From Thermophilibacter provencensis (lineage in GTDB: Bacteria; Actinomycetota; Coriobacteriia; Coriobacteriales; Atopobiaceae), in the NCBI RefSeq assembly GCF_030372065.1, contig NZ_JAUDEA010000003.1, forward strand, positions 1 through 64,000: 64,000 nucleotides of DNA. The letters are read 5' to 3'. Of this stretch, positions 63,124-64,000 are shown piece after piece. The number at the start of each line of letters is the position of its first letter. Position 1 is the first letter of the stretch. Made by a program: the position numbers and the translations under genes. Under the pieces are notes generated by a model. It searched no databases. It saw only the letters and a list, made by a program, of their open reading frames with translations, and had not been told where the DNA came from.

Positions 63124-63888
63124 TCACCCGTCGAGGTAGCGGGAGAGGAACTCGCGGGTGCGGGGCTGCTCAGGCGCCGTGAAGAGCTTCTCGGGCGAGC
63201 CCTTCTCGGCGATGACGCCCTTGTCCATGAAGACGACCTCGTCGGAGACGTTGCGCGCGAACGCCATCTCGTGCGTGACCACGACCATCGTCATGCCATC
63301 GGACGCCAGGCGCCGCATGACCTCGAGGACCTCGCCCACGATCTCCGGGTCGAGCGCCGAGGTGGGCTCGTCGAAGAGCATGAGGTCGGGCTGCATGCAG
63401 AGGGCGCGCGCGATGGCGACGCGCTGCTTCTGGCCACCGGAGAGGTTGTTGACGTCGGCGTGCGCAAAGTCGGCGAGCCCCACGGACTCGAGGTGGCCGA
63501 GCGCGACCTCCTCGGCCTCCGCCTTGGACATCTTCTTGAGGGTCACCGGTGCGAGCGTGCAGTTGTCGAGCACGTTCATGTTGTTGAACAGGTTAAAGCC
63601 CTGGAAGACCATGCCGATCTTCTCGCGCAGGCGGTTCACGTCAACGTGCTCGGCCGCAAGATCGGACCCGTGGAACCACACGTGGCCGGCGTCGGGCGTC
63701 TCGAGCAGGTTGATGCAGCGCAGGAGGGTCGACTTGCCCGAACCGGAGGCGCCGATGATCGTGACCACCTGGCCAGGCATGACGTCGAGGTTGATGTCGC
63801 GCAGGACCTCGAGGTCACCAAAGGACTTGCGCAGCCCCTCGATGCGGACCATCGGCTCTCCCACGCGGCGCGCGCTCTTCTCGGCCAT
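63124..63888 (-). CDS. Amino-acid ABC transporter ATP-binding protein (GlnQ-like)
   Basis: 254 residues. Walker [11 protein letters not shown]-loop [16 protein letters not shown], signature LSGGQKQR, Walker [15 protein letters not shown], and H-loop [10 protein letters not shown]. The close match to the polar amino acid transport family suggests import of glutamine, glutamate, arginine or similar. The ATG lies three bases after the permease stop codon, so the two form one operon. It ends in a REP. Confidence 0.95.
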   Translation of the reverse strand: MAEKSARRVGEPMVRIEGLRKSFGDLEVLRDINLDVMPGQVVTIIGASGSGKSTLLRCINLLETPDAGHVWFHGSDLAAEHVDVNRLREKIGMVFQGFNLFNNMNVLDNCTLAPVTLKKMSKAEAEEVALGHLESVGLADFAHADVNNLSGGQKQRVAIARALCMQPDLMLFDEPTSALDPEIVGEVLEVMRRLASDGMTMVVVTHEMAFARNVSDEVVFMDKGVIAEKGSPEKLFTAPEQPRTREFLSRYLDG

Positions 63889-63891
63889 GGC

Positions 63892-64000
63892 TTACTCCTC
63901 CCCCACGAGGTTCTTGTCGGACGTGCTTCCCACCGGCTCGGGCTTGACGTCAAAGTGCTTGGCAAACTTCCCGAGCAGCCACGACGCGACCATCGTGAGG
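63892..64000 (-). CDS. Amino-acid ABC transporter permease, C-terminal end (partial)
   Basis: The last 35 codons run in from the right edge and read LTMVASWLLGKFAKHF then DVKPEPVGSTSDKNLVGEE and stop. This hydrophobic segment and charged tail are typical of the HisM/GlnP-type permease C-terminus, and the gene directly precedes the matching ATPase. The rest lies outside the window. Confidence 0.75.
   Translation of the reverse strand, partial: LTMVASWLLGKFAKHFDVKPEPVGSTSDKNLVGEE

Overview
The window is chromosomal DNA from a G+C-rich anaerobe. The gene complement suggests an actinobacterium of the class Coriobacteriia, close to Olsenella/Atopobium. This rests on codon use, the fused single-chain PurL, ECF vitamin transport, NfnAB electron bifurcation, GAG-type PTS genes and heavily decorated intergenic spaces. 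The genus is an inference from gene style, not from a marker gene.

Layout. 1-9.3 kb: a glycosaminoglycan (GAG) utilisation locus. Heparinase II/III-type lyase, PTS IID, IIC, IIB and a GH88 unsaturated glucuronyl hydrolase run on the minus strand. They diverge from an RpiB-family isomerase (DhuI type). A LacI regulator follows, now separated from the isomerase by a 1.48-kb IS3-family element. Four matching operator-like sites tie the regulator to the divergent promoters. 9.4-16 kb: a HelD-like helicase, an AlbA_2-domain protein and a calcium-type P-ATPase. 16-25 kb: two exported GH3 glycosidases, a small lipoprotein and a LytTR/GHKL two-component system. 25-32.7 kb: a DUF711 protein, an unknown protein bracketed by AT-rich inverted-repeat elements, MurB, then an FMN riboswitch followed by RibU, a fused EcfA1-A2 and EcfT. 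32.8-43.3 kb: PurL, an EamA exporter, a serpin lipoprotein, an ECF sigma/anti-sigma pair, a RhuM-Fic gene with a shifted 3' end and a malic enzyme. 43.6-52 kb: cell-envelope and housekeeping genes (NlpC/CHAP-like hydrolase, GalE, polyprenyl synthase, peptidoglycan-binding protein, tRNA-Gln, GlmU, Prs, Pth). 52-64 kb: NfnAB, an acyltransferase, an XRE regulator, GroESL, a repeat-containing lipoprotein, NadE, a REP-associated (RAYT) transposase and an amino-acid ABC transporter that runs off the right edge.

The most unusual content is between the genes. At least three separate families of palindromic elements recur. (F) Four giant hairpins have arms up to 61 bp that are perfectly complementary within a copy yet differ between copies. 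(E) Three elements of 88-97 bp have AAACCTGGCAGGTAGT-type ends and AT-rich cores. (R) Five small GGGACWGTCCC-type REPs lie on or within a few bases of minus-strand stop codons, with a RAYT gene between two of them. Several single or double long palindromes and two short tandem arrays add to this. The heptamer CTTCTCG recurs in terminators, repeats, and as a favoured Leu-Leu codon pair inside genes. These element families are the best candidates for something not yet described.
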